Origin: an uncultured Oscillospiraceae bacterium
Lineage (GTDB): Bacteria > Bacillota > Clostridia > Oscillospirales > Oscillospiraceae
Assembly: GCA_910584045.1 (NCBI GenBank)
Contig: CAJTYO010000020.1
Location: forward strand, 1 to 42,716
DNA length: 42,716 nucleotides
Direction: 5' to 3'
The position numbers were made by a program, and so were the translations under genes. Positions 6,728-15,683 of this stretch are shown here, piece after piece; the first letter of the stretch is position 1, and each line of letters begins with the position of its first letter. The notes below the pieces were generated by a model. It saw nothing but the letters and a program-made list of their open reading frames with translations, was not told where the DNA came from and searched no databases.

Positions 6728-9619
6728 TTACTGAGCTGCTCCAGGCTGCGGAGTCTGGGGTACGAAACTCGAGGCTGATAGATAGTTGGTGAGAATCTGC
6801 GCGGCCTGCGCTCGTGTGACCTGCCCGTTGGGAGCAAGAAGACCGCTGCCGTCTCCGACGACAAGGCCGTTGACATGTGCCCAGCTTATGGCGCCTCTCG
6901 CATAGTCGCTGATTTGGTGTGAATCGCTGAAAGGCAGCGATATGTCTGCAGCCTCCGGACTTCCGGAGTAGCGCCAGAGCATGACGGTCATCTGCTCTCT
7001 GGTGACCAGGTTTTCCGGTCCGAAAAGTCCGCCGCCATAGCCGTTTACAATTCCCGACGATGCCGCCCAGGATACTGCGTCGGCATACCAGATGCCGTCG
7101 GGGACATCGACAAAGAGGCTACTGTCCTTTGAAACAGAGGGGCTGCCTGCGTGATTGTAGAGAATTTGCGCCAGCATGGCGCGGGTCAGGTGCGTGTCCG
7201 GAGCAAATTTTCCATCACCGACGCCATCCATCAAATTGCCCAGATTGACGAATTTAACGGCCTCATAATACCATGCGGCAGGGGACACATCCTTGAAGGG
7301 ATTCTCCCAGGCAGGCTCCGGATCGTCCTCGGGCTCGGGTGGCGTGACGGGCAGGAAAACTGCCGACACAGTGACCTGGCCGCCGGGCATGGTAAATATA
7401 TATCTGCCGTCCGCCTGCTCTGTCAGGGCAAGCGCCTCTCCAGCCGTGTTGGCAACGGTCAGACTGGAGAGCTTATAGCCGTCGTCCGGGATTACGGTGA
7501 TCGTTACGCGCTCGCCTGTGGAGGCGTTTGACGGTGTAACGGTGACTTTACCTCCGGAGACACTGGGGACGGATACGGCGTTGTAGGAGGGGAAATATCC
7601 GCCAAAACCGATGTCAAAGTCAAAGTCCGAAGGAAGCACACTGCCGGGATCGGAGTAGAGCCACTGGGCATAGACTGCGGTGTCACCGGAGAATGTCGTA
7701 TACGTGGTTACCGCCGTCCCGCCGGCAGGCTCTGTATACCAGCCTTGGAAGATGTATCCGCTGCGGACCGGCGTGGGCAGATTGGACAGCGTTCCGTCCA
7801 GGCCGGCAGTTATCTCGACAGGCGATACCGTCCCGCCGCAGGGATCAAAGGTGATGATACACGTCTCATGGATGTCCGAGGGGCTGCTCTGCGAGGATGT
7901 CGGTGGGATATCCAGTCTCAGGACCGGGGATGTATCTCCGTCGATTCTGAGAGCCCAGACGCTGCGGGCGGTGGGTTGAGATATTGTCAGTGTGTAGTCC
8001 AGATAGCCGTATTCACCCGGATTGTCAGGTGTTTCATCAACAGGCGGGACATATGCAATAACATTGACAGTGGGGATATAACCGGAGAGATTCAGTCTAT
8101 CGAGCTCTTCCTGCGCCAGCTGCGCCGCATAGCTTACAGCCTCCTGCTCAGATAAGCCCTCCGGGGCCAGGTTTGTTGCCAGCACGTCCTCCAGAGAGGT
8201 TTCGACCCCTGTACCACAGCTGGCGCAAACAGTACCGGCAAAGCTGTGCCCGGTGGCGGGAACAGTCACAGACCGGGCCACGCCGCAGTTCGCGTCGGTG
8301 CAAGTGTAAACCATGGTGCCCGTCTCCGTACAGGTAGGCGGTGAGGTGATCTGACCGCTGTCCCATGTATGTCTGGCGGCTATGGTCAGCTGGGTGGTCT
8401 GCCCGCCATAGGTGACGGTAATTGTCTGATCGCTGGTAGTATTTATATCATAACCGGAGCACATGGCGGCAATCAGCGGCAGTGTGCAGAAACCGTGGCG
8501 GTAGCAGGATGTAGTCACTGCGAGGTTTGCGTCTGTCAGCAGGTCCTCCAACGCTGTGTCCGGTTTGCCGGAAATCACCGCAGCGGAGAGGTCCAGGCCG
8601 GTGAAGCGGCAGTTGTTGGCGGCGGCAAAGTCCTGGGTCCAGTTATGCTTGCCGGCAGAGGGCTGGAGTCCGTAGTAGTGCCCCACGCCGATATGGATGG
8701 GGTTGGGACTTTCAATATTTCTGCGGTGCCCGGGGCTATGGAGCCAGCTGTTCATTACGCTGGCACTGGTGGTTTGACCGGAGGCAATATTTTCCGCGCT
8801 GAAGTGGTATAGAACGCCGCACTCCTGATAAGCGGTCCAGCAAATACGGCCATCCGGCCTCGTGTGATCGGCGCGGTAGTCAACATAGATTTCCTGGGCT
8901 CGCAGGCTTGCTGTGTCCTGCAATGTGTCAAAAACAGATAGGGGTACGCGTCCGATGCTCATCCGGTGCTGATTCACAAGCCGCAGCACCTCCCAGCCCA
9001 TTGCATCCATTCCGTCGGGGAGTACCGGCGCCGGAGGCTGGGGGATGTCCGGCCCGGGGTTGGGATTGGGGTCAGGATTAGGATCAGGTCCCGGGCCGGG
9101 GATTGATCCGGAGGAGCCGCTTGCAACGCCGTTTTCCCGCATCAAATCTACCAGCCCATTTATTGGTGAGTCAGGCAAAGATTGCAGAGACGCCACATAT
9201 TCCCGCGACAGGGAGGCGCGCGTTGATGTATTATATGTAACTGCGATAGGCCAATCGGGCCAGTTCTCGGACTTTACATCAAATAGTCCGGACAGAGCCC
9301 CGTCAATTCTGGACGCATCATCGGGGCCGCCGGAGAAGGTGTAGTAGTAGAGCTTAATCTGCTTATCATTTGCATATGACGCAAACTGTGCGACTGCGGT
9401 GGGAACAGGGGCCAGACCGTCCGAGGGGAAACAAATCAGAACAATATCCGCAGTTTCGCTCTTGTTGGAAATCCGGTCAATTACCGCGGTGGTTTCCGCC
9501 TGCGTCAGAGAAACCCAATAGTCTGTTTCCTCGGGCAGCGAAAATGCGTATGCCATTCTCGTGAGCAGCGACAGCACAATACTCAGTGCCGACAGAATGG
9601 CAATCAACCGTTTGTTCAT
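6728..9619 (-). CDS. Secreted CAP-domain surface protein with InlB-type repeats and three SLH domains
   Basis: A 963-aa exported protein predicted to be anchored to the cell wall. Order seen: a signal peptide (MNKRLIAILSALSIVLSLL...AYA); an alpha/beta domain of about 130 aa resembling a thioredoxin-like fold without a CxxC pair; a Pro/Asn/Asp linker of DPNP repeats; a CAP (SCP/PR1) domain with LRLVNQHR, HTRPDG, SAENIA and SWLHSPGHRRNI; Ig-like and Cys-containing stretches; one Listeria-Bacteroides type repeat (GYIFQGWYTEP...VYAQW); a divergent InlB-type repeat (MPGGQVTVSAVF); then three SLH domains (FKDVSPAAWYYEAV, FVDVPDGIWYADAV, FSDSHQISDYARGAI). ATG 9619 is chosen because an upstream in-frame ATG at 9640 overlaps the ribosome binding site. 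It starts 45 bases after miaB. Function is unknown; CAP domains bind varied ligands. Confidence 0.85.
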   Translation of the reverse strand: MNKRLIAILSALSIVLSLLTRMAYAFSLPEETDYWVSLTQAETTAVIDRISNKSETADIVLICFPSDGLAPVPTAVAQFASYANDKQIKLYYYTFSGGPDDASRIDGALSGLFDVKSENWPDWPIAVTYNTSTRASLSREYVASLQSLPDSPINGLVDLMRENGVASGSSGSIPGPGPDPNPDPNPNPGPDIPQPPAPVLPDGMDAMGWEVLRLVNQHRMSIGRVPLSVFDTLQDTASLRAQEIYVDYRADHTRPDGRICWTAYQECGVLYHFSAENIASGQTTSASVMNSWLHSPGHRRNIESPNPIHIGVGHYYGLQPSAGKHNWTQDFAAANNCRFTGLDLSAAVISGKPDTALEDLLTDANLAVTTSCYRHGFCTLPLIAAMCSGYDINTTSDQTITVTYGGQTTQLTIAARHTWDSGQITSPPTCTETGTMVYTCTDANCGVARSVTVPATGHSFAGTVCASCGTGVETSLEDVLATNLAPEGLSEQEAVSYAAQLAQEELDRLNLSGYIPTVNVIAYVPPVDETPDNPGEYGYLDYTLTISQPTARSVWALRIDGDTSPVLRLDIPPTSSQSSPSDIHETCIITFDPCGGTVSPVEITAGLDGTLSNLPTPVRSGYIFQGWYTEPAGGTAVTTYTTFSGDTAVYAQWLYSDPGSVLPSDFDFDIGFGGYFPSYNAVSVPSVSGGKVTVTPSNASTGERVTITVIPDDGYKLSSLTVANTAGEALALTEQADGRYIFTMPGGQVTVSAVFLPVTPPEPEDDPEPAWENPFKDVSPAAWYYEAVKFVNLGNLMDGVGDGKFAPDTHLTRAMLAQILYNHAGSPSVSKDSSLFVDVPDGIWYADAVSWAASSGIVNGYGGGLFGPENLVTREQMTVMLWRYSGSPEAADISLPFSDSHQISDYARGAISWAHVNGLVVGDGSGLLAPNGQVTRAQAAQILTNYLSASSFVPQTPQPGAAQ

Positions 9620-9664
9620 AGCAATCTTTTCCTCCTGCATTTATTTAATGAGCTGCTTGATGAT

Positions 9665-11101
9665 CTACTTGTAAATGGGGGCTGGGCCGCCTGCTGCTTC
9701 TCCAAACAGTGCCCAGGTATTGCTGCCAGTAATATGCGCGTCGGCATACTGGCCTATCAGCGACGTGTCCCCCTTCAGATGGACCAGACGCCCGCCGTGG
9801 GTCCGGCTGGAAAGGGGCCAGCTGGGGTCCCCGCTCTCCCCGTCCACCAGTACGCGCAGGGTCTTTCCCACATAGACGCGGTGCAGCTCCGCCGATATAC
9901 GGTTCTGGGCGTCCAGCAGGCGGTCGAACCACACCTGCTTCTCCCCGCGGGATACGGGGTCCGGCAGCTTCGCCGCAGGGGTCCCAGGCCGGGGGGAGTA
10001 GATGAAGGTGAACAGTGCGTCATACCGCACCTCTTCCACCAGGGAGATGGTCTCCATGGCTTCCGCCTCCGTCTCGCCGGGGAAGCCGATGATAATGTCG
10101 CTGGTCAGTACGATGTCCGGCATAGCCGTCCGGGCCATGCGGACCTTCTCCAGATACTGTTCCCGGGTGTACCCCCGATTCATGGCTTTCAGCACCCGGC
10201 TGCTGCCGGACTGGACCGGCAGGTGGAGCTGCCTGGCCGCATGGGAGCATTCGGCCATGGCACAAAACAGCTTTTCACCCGCGTCCTTGGGGTGGCTGGT
10301 CATGAAGCGCAGGAGGTAGTCCCCGGGAATTTGATCGATCTCCCGCAACAGGTCTGCGAAGTCCATGGGGACATCCAAGTCCTTGCCGTAGGAGTTCACG
10401 TTTTGCCCCAGCAGGGTGATCTCCCTGCAGCCAGCCTCCGCCAGCTCCCGTACCTCCGCCAGAATGGCGGCGGGCTCCCGGCTCCGCTCCCGGCCCCGGA
10501 CGTAGGGCACGATGCAGTAGGAGCAGAAATTGTTGCAGCCGTACATGATGGAGACCCAGGCCTTCACGCCGCTCTCCCGCACTACCGGCAGGCCCTCGGC
10601 AATGGAGCCGTGCTCGTCGGCAATGGAGAAGATGCGCTCCCGCCTGGTATAGACGCCGTACAGCAGCTCTGGGAACCTCCACAGCGCCTGAGGTCCGAAG
10701 ATCAGGTCCACATGGCGGTATGAGCGTCTGATCCGCTCCGCAACGACCTCCTGTTGTGCCATGCAGCCGCACAGGCAGATTATGGCCTCCGGGTTTTTCT
10801 CCTTCACATGGACTAGCTGGCCCACCACGCCAAAGACCTTTTTTTCCGCGTTTTCCCGGATGGCGCAGGTGTTGACGACAATAAGATCGGCCGCCAGGGG
10901 GTCCCCGGTAAAGCGGCAGCCCATATCCCGCAGCATTCCCATCAGACGCTGGCTGTCGGCCACGTTCTGCTGGCAGCCGTAAGTGTCCACCATGGCCATA
11001 GGCGGATGCTCCCGCCGGCAATAAATAGAGGCCAGGCGGTCGATAAAATCCTTCTGCCGCCGGATGTCTTCGGCAGGGAGGACCACATGTGTTCTGTCCA
11101 A
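9665..11101 (-). CDS. miaB: tRNA-2-methylthio-N6-dimethylallyladenosine synthase (MiaB)
   Basis: A radical-SAM methylthiotransferase that adds the 2-methylthio group to i6A37 of tRNAs reading UNN codons. The 478-aa product has the N-terminal MTTase domain with cluster cysteines in DTYGCQQN (C43), VVNTC (C79) and ICLCGC. The radical SAM motif is CNNFCSYC followed by IVPYVRGRERSR. GREITLLGQNVNSYG-like and LHLPVQSGS blocks follow, then a C-terminal TRAM domain ending near TWALFGEA. The start is TTG at 11101, eight bases after AAGGAG; no closer ATG fits the family N-terminus. Confidence 0.96.
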   Translation of the reverse strand: MDRTHVVLPAEDIRRQKDFIDRLASIYCRREHPPMAMVDTYGCQQNVADSQRLMGMLRDMGCRFTGDPLAADLIVVNTCAIRENAEKKVFGVVGQLVHVKEKNPEAIICLCGCMAQQEVVAERIRRSYRHVDLIFGPQALWRFPELLYGVYTRRERIFSIADEHGSIAEGLPVVRESGVKAWVSIMYGCNNFCSYCIVPYVRGRERSREPAAILAEVRELAEAGCREITLLGQNVNSYGKDLDVPMDFADLLREIDQIPGDYLLRFMTSHPKDAGEKLFCAMAECSHAARQLHLPVQSGSSRVLKAMNRGYTREQYLEKVRMARTAMPDIVLTSDIIIGFPGETEAEAMETISLVEEVRYDALFTFIYSPRPGTPAAKLPDPVSRGEKQVWFDRLLDAQNRISAELHRVYVGKTLRVLVDGESGDPSWPLSSRTHGGRLVHLKGDTSLIGQYADAHITGSNTWALFGEAAGGPAPIYK

Positions 11102-11394
11102 GGGCGTTCTCCTTCATATATCGTTATGAATCGCAGTATGCAGATTATACATGGAAACCAGTAAAAAGGCAAGGGCGCAGACGGGAAAAACCACAGTCCC
11201 TTCTCCTCCGATAAAAACGGTCTAAAAAGTGACCGGTCTGCCCGCCGGCATAATTACAGGGAAACTCCTGTAAAGCCGCTGATACTAAGGTTTTGCACAT
11301 TATCCACAGAGTTTTCCACAGCGTTATGTTAACAAACTGCCGCCGGAAAAGTTGGGGAATAGCGGATTTAACGAAAGTGTGGAAAAATCTCGGC

Positions 11395-11423
11395 TTGACA
11401 AGACCTGCCGGACAGCGTAAAGT
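11395..11423 (+). promoter_or_regulatory. Sigma-A-type promoter for the CmpB-like gene
   Basis: TTGACA at 11395-11400, a 17-base spacer and TAAAGT at 11418-11423, ending 33 bases before the ATG at 11457. The whole 11102-11456 interval is otherwise gene-free. It also contains AT-rich sequence and the upstream region of divergent miaB. Confidence 0.75.
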
Positions 11424-11456
11424 TATTGAGAAAGAATTTGACGCCTGGAGGTGCAC

Positions 11457-12506
11457 ATGAGAAAGAAATCCATTCAGACAACGTCGCCGGATGAGTTGGT
11501 TATTCCGGCTGCAGAAGAGCTGGAGACGCTGTGTGCCGCCGTCCACCCGGCGGTGGAGCACACCAGGGGCGAGTTGGAGAAGCGATATTATGAGCGTCTG
11601 GCGGAGGAGGCCCTGGGTCCTAAGTGGGAGGACGGCAAACCCGGCGTGTCGGCCCAGCCCGTATTGGACGCCGTAGAGGAGGAGTTGGAGCATCTGCGCC
11701 GTGCGTCTCGGTCCATGGTACAGGCCTACCAGATTGTCGTGGAGCTGGAGGATGAGATGAGCGCACGTCTGCGGGACCTGCGCAAGAGCCGGGACCGGAA
11801 ATGGTACGCGCCTAATCCGCCCGCCAATGCCGCCATCGATTTGGCGGAGAAGCGGATGAACCACTTTGCAAAGGGACTGAACATCTATAAGATTCTGCTG
11901 ATTTGCGTCGTGGGCAGCTTCGCCGGGGTGGTGGTGGAGATGCTGTGGGCTTTTGCCCGCTATGGTATTATCGAGAGTCGCCGCGGGCTGGTCTATGGTC
12001 CCTTTAATCTGCTGTACGGCGCGGGGGCCGTGTGCTTGACCCTGGCGCTGTATAAGTACCGGAACCGGGGGAGGATGTGGTCCTTCTGCGGGGGCTTTGT
12101 GGTGGGCAGCATACTGGAGTACGTCTGCTCCTGGGGGCAGGAGATGCTGCTGGGCTCCCGCTCCTGGGACTATAGCGCGCTGCCGCTGAACCTCAATGGA
12201 CGCATCTGCTTCACCTATTCCGTATTCTGGGGCATATTGGGGATTGTGTGGATTAAGGATCTCTATCCTCGTATGGCCAAATGGATTCTGAAAATATCCA
12301 ACAAGGTGGGGCGGCCCCTGACCTGGGCGCTGACCGTCTTTATGATTGTCAACATCATCGTTTCCTGCGTAGCGGTGGGCCGCTGGTCACAGCGGGTGGA
12401 GGGCGAGCCGGCCTCCGGCAGTTTCTGGGAGTTTGTAGATGAGCGCTTTCCGGACGAGCGCATGGAGCGAATCTTTGCCAATATGTCCTTTGGGGAAAAG
12501 CCGTAA
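11457..12506 (+). CDS. CmpB-family putative ABC transporter permease (membrane protein)
   Basis: A 349-aa protein. About 140 N-terminal residues are soluble, charged and probably helical (ELEKRYYERLAEEAL, DAVEEELEHLRRASRSM). The C-terminal half has about five membrane segments with the motifs of the 'putative ABC transporter permease' family (SFAGVVVEMLWAF, RRGLVYGPFNLLYGAGAV, EYVCSWGQEMLLGSRSWDYS, LNLNGRICFTYSVFWG). No ATPase gene is adjacent, so the transporter label is family convention only. The start is ATG 11457, with GGAGG ending five bases before; a GTG at 11451 overlaps that site. It has its own promoter. Confidence 0.8.
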   Translation: MRKKSIQTTSPDELVIPAAEELETLCAAVHPAVEHTRGELEKRYYERLAEEALGPKWEDGKPGVSAQPVLDAVEEELEHLRRASRSMVQAYQIVVELEDEMSARLRDLRKSRDRKWYAPNPPANAAIDLAEKRMNHFAKGLNIYKILLICVVGSFAGVVVEMLWAFARYGIIESRRGLVYGPFNLLYGAGAVCLTLALYKYRNRGRMWSFCGGFVVGSILEYVCSWGQEMLLGSRSWDYSALPLNLNGRICFTYSVFWGILGIVWIKDLYPRMAKWILKISNKVGRPLTWALTVFMIVNIIVSCVAVGRWSQRVEGEPASGSFWEFVDERFPDERMERIFANMSFGEKP

Positions 12507-12579
12507 GCGCCCATGGTCAGTTTAAGGCTCCAAGCAGCTGCTCCATCTGGAGAAGGAGTGTATCCGCCCTGGTGTTCTG

Positions 12580-13164
12580 CTATACAAGCTTTTGCCGGGT
12601 CTCCATGGCCCGCAGAGCCTGACGGGTGTCGGCGTCTTCCAGCTCCTGGGCGGAGGCCTCGAAAAGCAGCAGGTCTTCCTCGTGGCGGCGGATGACACTG
12701 CTGCCGCCGTGGTCCTCCCGCAGAGCCAGAAGTTCCGGGAAATAGGCGGCGGGAAAGATACAGGGATTACCCCGCACCCCGCCGTGACTCAGGCCCACCA
12801 ACTTGTCCGGATGAGCGCGGAAAAAGGCCGCCTCAGCCGCTACCGTCTCCCGGCGCAGAAGGGGCTGGTCGGAGACCTGGAACATGGCCCCGTCGCAGGG
12901 CCCCAGCGCCTCCAGCCCCAAACGGATGGTGTGGCTGATGCCCCAGTCCGGGTGGGGGTTATGGACAGGAAGAAAACCAAACCGCTCCGCCAGCGCCTCT
13001 ACCTCGGGATACTGGGTAACCACCGTCACGGCAAAAAATTCTTCAGAGGGAACTGCCTCCAGTGCCCAAAGGATCAGCGGCTTGCCATTAAAAACCGCTG
13101 CCAACTTGTTCTCTCCGAACCGGCGGGCATCCCCGGCGGCCATAACTACACAGCCAAGCTTCAT
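12580..13164 (-). CDS. MocA-like molybdenum cofactor cytidylyltransferase
   Basis: A 194-aa NTP-transferase (MobA/MocA type). It has the N-terminal nucleotide-binding signature VVMAAGDARRFGENKLAAVF, then GDGAMFQVSDQPLL-type metal/nucleotide contacts and the HGGVRGNPCIFPAAYFPELLAL block that fits CTP-using MocA enzymes. MocA makes molybdopterin cytosine dinucleotide for xanthine-dehydrogenase-family enzymes. Such an operon begins divergently 226 bases away, which supports the assignment. ATG 13164 is chosen because AAAGGTGG lies about eight bases upstream; a GTG at 13176 is also possible. MobA or an uncharacterised NTP transferase remain alternatives. Confidence 0.75.
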   Translation of the reverse strand: MKLGCVVMAAGDARRFGENKLAAVFNGKPLILWALEAVPSEEFFAVTVVTQYPEVEALAERFGFLPVHNPHPDWGISHTIRLGLEALGPCDGAMFQVSDQPLLRRETVAAEAAFFRAHPDKLVGLSHGGVRGNPCIFPAAYFPELLALREDHGGSSVIRRHEEDLLLFEASAQELEDADTRQALRAMETRQKLV

Positions 13165-13275
13165 GATCGCATCCACCTTTTCTGCTTTCTTAATAAATAG
13201 TATACCCCACGCCTCTCCATTCAGTCAACCGCCGCGTTATCTGGAAATAAAATAACGAATTGCGGGAATTGGTCC

Positions 13276-13304
13276 TGTACAGGCAGTAGCTTCTGTGATA
13301 TAAT
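13276..13304 (+). promoter_or_regulatory. Extended -10 promoter of the molybdenum hydroxylase operon
   Basis: TGTACA (13276-13281), a 17-base spacer and a consensus TATAAT (13299-13304) preceded by TGA, an extended -10. The transcript would begin near 13311, about 80 bases upstream of the start codon of the large subunit. Confidence 0.75.
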
Positions 13305-13310
13305 TATAAA

Positions 13311-13324
13311 AATTTCGCGAAATT
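13311..13324. promoter_or_regulatory. Perfect 14-bp palindrome at the predicted transcription start (candidate operator)
   Basis: AATTTCGCGAAATT is its own reverse complement and begins six bases after the -10 box, where a repressor would block initiation. A partial extra copy (GAAATT) follows within 20 bases. The regulator is not identifiable from the window. Confidence 0.55.
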
Positions 13325-13390
13325 GGCTGAAATTTTGTCTTTCTTACCGAATTGTTCCAAAACCAACAGAGATAAGGAGGCTGTTGCCCT

Positions 13391-15679
13391 ATGAGTAAGA
13401 CCGTAGGTCAAAGTATGCTCCGCGTGGATGCCTTTGACAAGGCTGCGGGCCGGGCAAAATATACGGACGACCTCTGCGGCCGGGAGGCGCTGGTCACCCG
13501 GATCGTCCACTCCACCATCGCCCATGGCATGGTCCAGAGGGTGGACGTCTCCGCGGCGGAGGCTGTCCCCGGCGTGGTGAAGGTTTTTACCTGCTTTGAC
13601 GTGCCGGATATTCCCTTCCCCACCGCGGGACATCCCTGGTCCACGGATCCCCACCATCAGGACGTAGCCGACCGGCTGCTGTTGAACCGGCATGTGCGCT
13701 ACTATGGCGACGAGGTGGCCGTGGTGGTAGCGGTCGATGAGGTGGCCGCTGCCCGGGCGGCACGGCTGGTGAAGGTGGAGTACGACGAATATCCCTTCGT
13801 TCTGGATGTGCAGAAGGCTATGACCTCCGGCGCACCCCAGCTCCACGAGGCCTATCCCAACAACATCCTGGCTCACACCCAGATCCGGAACGGCGACTAC
13901 GCCGCCGCCAGCCAGGAACCGGGCCTCATCAAGGTGGAGGGCTGGTACGACACGCCCACCGTCCAGCACTGCCACATCGAGAACCATATCTGCACCGCCT
14001 ATATGGAGGGCGGGCGTATCACCGTTACCTCCTCCACCCAGATTCCCCATATTGTCCGCCGTGTCTGCGGTCAGGCTCTGGGCATCCCCTGGGGGAAGGT
14101 GCGGATTATCAAGCCCTACATCGGCGGCGGCTTCGGCAATAAGCAGGATGCCCTCTATGAGCCCCTGTGTGCCTGGCTGACCACCCAGCTGGGAGGGCGG
14201 CTGGTGAAGGTGGACTGCTCCCGGGAGGAGACCTTTGTGTCCAACCGTGTCCGTCACGCCATTCGGACCCATATCATCTCCTGGGTTCGCCCGGACGGCA
14301 GCTTTGCTGCCCGTAAGATTGAGTGCTTCTCCAACCAGGGTGGCTACGCCTCCCACGGCCACGGTATCGTGGCCAAGGGTATGGGAGCTTTCCCGCAGAT
14401 CTATCCCTGTCCCAATGTGGAGGGCGACGCCTACACCGTTTTTACCAATAAGCCCTCCGCCGGAGCCATGCGAGGCTACGGCATCCCCCAGGCCATGTGG
14501 GCCGGGGAGAGCCATATCGACGACGTGGCACGTGCCTTGGGCCGCGAGCCCGGGGAGTACCGCCGTCAGATCGTAATGCCCAAGGGCTACGTGGACGGCT
14601 TCAGCAAGAATGAGAACTACTGCGACACCTTCCGCCAGGTTATGGACAAGGGTATGGCAGCCATTGACTACGAACGTAAGCGGCAGGAGTATGTCAACCA
14701 GACCGGTCCGGTGCGACGGGGAGTGGGTATGGCACTGTTCTGGTACAATACCGCCGTGTGGCCCATCTCCTTGGAGTCCTCCTCCTGCCGGATGGTCCTC
14801 AACCAGGACGGGTCCGTCCAGGTCCAGACCGGCGAGACGGAGATCGGCCAGGGCTGTGACACCGCTTTTGCTCAGATGGCGGCGGAGGCCATCGGGGTTC
14901 CATTTGAGAGCGTACATATGGTCTCCACCCAAGACACCGACGTGACCCCCTTTGGCACCGGGGCCTACGCCTCCCGGCAGACCTATATCGGCGGCTTCGC
15001 CCTGCGGCAGACAGGCGGGATTCTACGGGATAAGATTCTGAGCTATGCCTCGGAGTTAACCCGGCAGATGCGGGAGAATCTGGACCTCATAGACGGAAAG
15101 ATCGTCCGGACCACTGACGGCCGGGAGCTGATGTCTCTGGGAGAGCTGGCCACGGAGGCCCTCTACAGCCTGACCCACTCCCAGCACATCACCGCCGAGA
15201 GCACCTATCAGATCAAGAACAACGCCTACTCCTTCGGCTGTACCTTCGCGGAGGTGGAGGTGGACGTTCCCATGTGTCAGGTGAAGCTGTTGAACATCGT
15301 CAACGTCCACGACTGTGGGAAACTTATCAATCCTGCCCTGGCGGAGGCCCAGGTCCATGGAGGCATGTCCATGGGCATCGGTTACGGTCTCAGCGAGCAG
15401 CTGCTCTTTGACGAGAAAACCGGGAAGCCCCTCAACAACAACCTGCTGGATTACAAGCTCTCCACCTTCATGGACCACCCCAATCTACAGGCGCTGTTTG
15501 TGGAGAATCCGGAGCCAACCAGCCCCTTTGGCACCAAAGCCCTGGGCGAGCCCCCGGCCTGCTCCCCGGCCCCGGCTATCCGGAACGCGATTCTCAATGC
15601 CACTGGGGTTGCCATCAACAACGCTCCCATGACGCCCCACGTCCTCTTTGCCCGATTCAAAGAGGAAGGGCTGCTGTAG
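13391..15679 (+). CDS. Xanthine-dehydrogenase-family molybdopterin-binding large subunit
   Basis: A 762-aa catalytic subunit of a molybdenum hydroxylase, expected to hydroxylate a purine or other N-heterocycle using water. It has the N-terminal a/b hammerhead region (DAFDKAAGRAKYTDDL), the cofactor-contact motif IGGGFGNKQD, AGAMRGYGIPQAM, GQGCDTAFAQMAAEAIG, DCGKLINPALAEAQVHGG and the catalytic Glu in FGTKALGEPP. It is the Mo subunit only; FAD and 2Fe-2S functions are on separate downstream genes. AAGGAGG precedes the ATG. The nearby purine nucleoside phosphorylase and MocA-like gene make purine catabolism plausible, but the substrate cannot be read from sequence. Confidence 0.92.
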   Translation: MSKTVGQSMLRVDAFDKAAGRAKYTDDLCGREALVTRIVHSTIAHGMVQRVDVSAAEAVPGVVKVFTCFDVPDIPFPTAGHPWSTDPHHQDVADRLLLNRHVRYYGDEVAVVVAVDEVAAARAARLVKVEYDEYPFVLDVQKAMTSGAPQLHEAYPNNILAHTQIRNGDYAAASQEPGLIKVEGWYDTPTVQHCHIENHICTAYMEGGRITVTSSTQIPHIVRRVCGQALGIPWGKVRIIKPYIGGGFGNKQDALYEPLCAWLTTQLGGRLVKVDCSREETFVSNRVRHAIRTHIISWVRPDGSFAARKIECFSNQGGYASHGHGIVAKGMGAFPQIYPCPNVEGDAYTVFTNKPSAGAMRGYGIPQAMWAGESHIDDVARALGREPGEYRRQIVMPKGYVDGFSKNENYCDTFRQVMDKGMAAIDYERKRQEYVNQTGPVRRGVGMALFWYNTAVWPISLESSSCRMVLNQDGSVQVQTGETEIGQGCDTAFAQMAAEAIGVPFESVHMVSTQDTDVTPFGTGAYASRQTYIGGFALRQTGGILRDKILSYASELTRQMRENLDLIDGKIVRTTDGRELMSLGELATEALYSLTHSQHITAESTYQIKNNAYSFGCTFAEVEVDVPMCQVKLLNIVNVHDCGKLINPALAEAQVHGGMSMGIGYGLSEQLLFDEKTGKPLNNNLLDYKLSTFMDHPNLQALFVENPEPTSPFGTKALGEPPACSPAPAIRNAILNATGVAINNAPMTPHVLFARFKEEGLL

Positions 15680-15683
15680 GTAG

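Noticed and set aside
13304..14932. 542-codon minus-strand open frame
   Set aside because: Shadow of the molybdenum hydroxylase large subunit, whose motifs are unambiguous.
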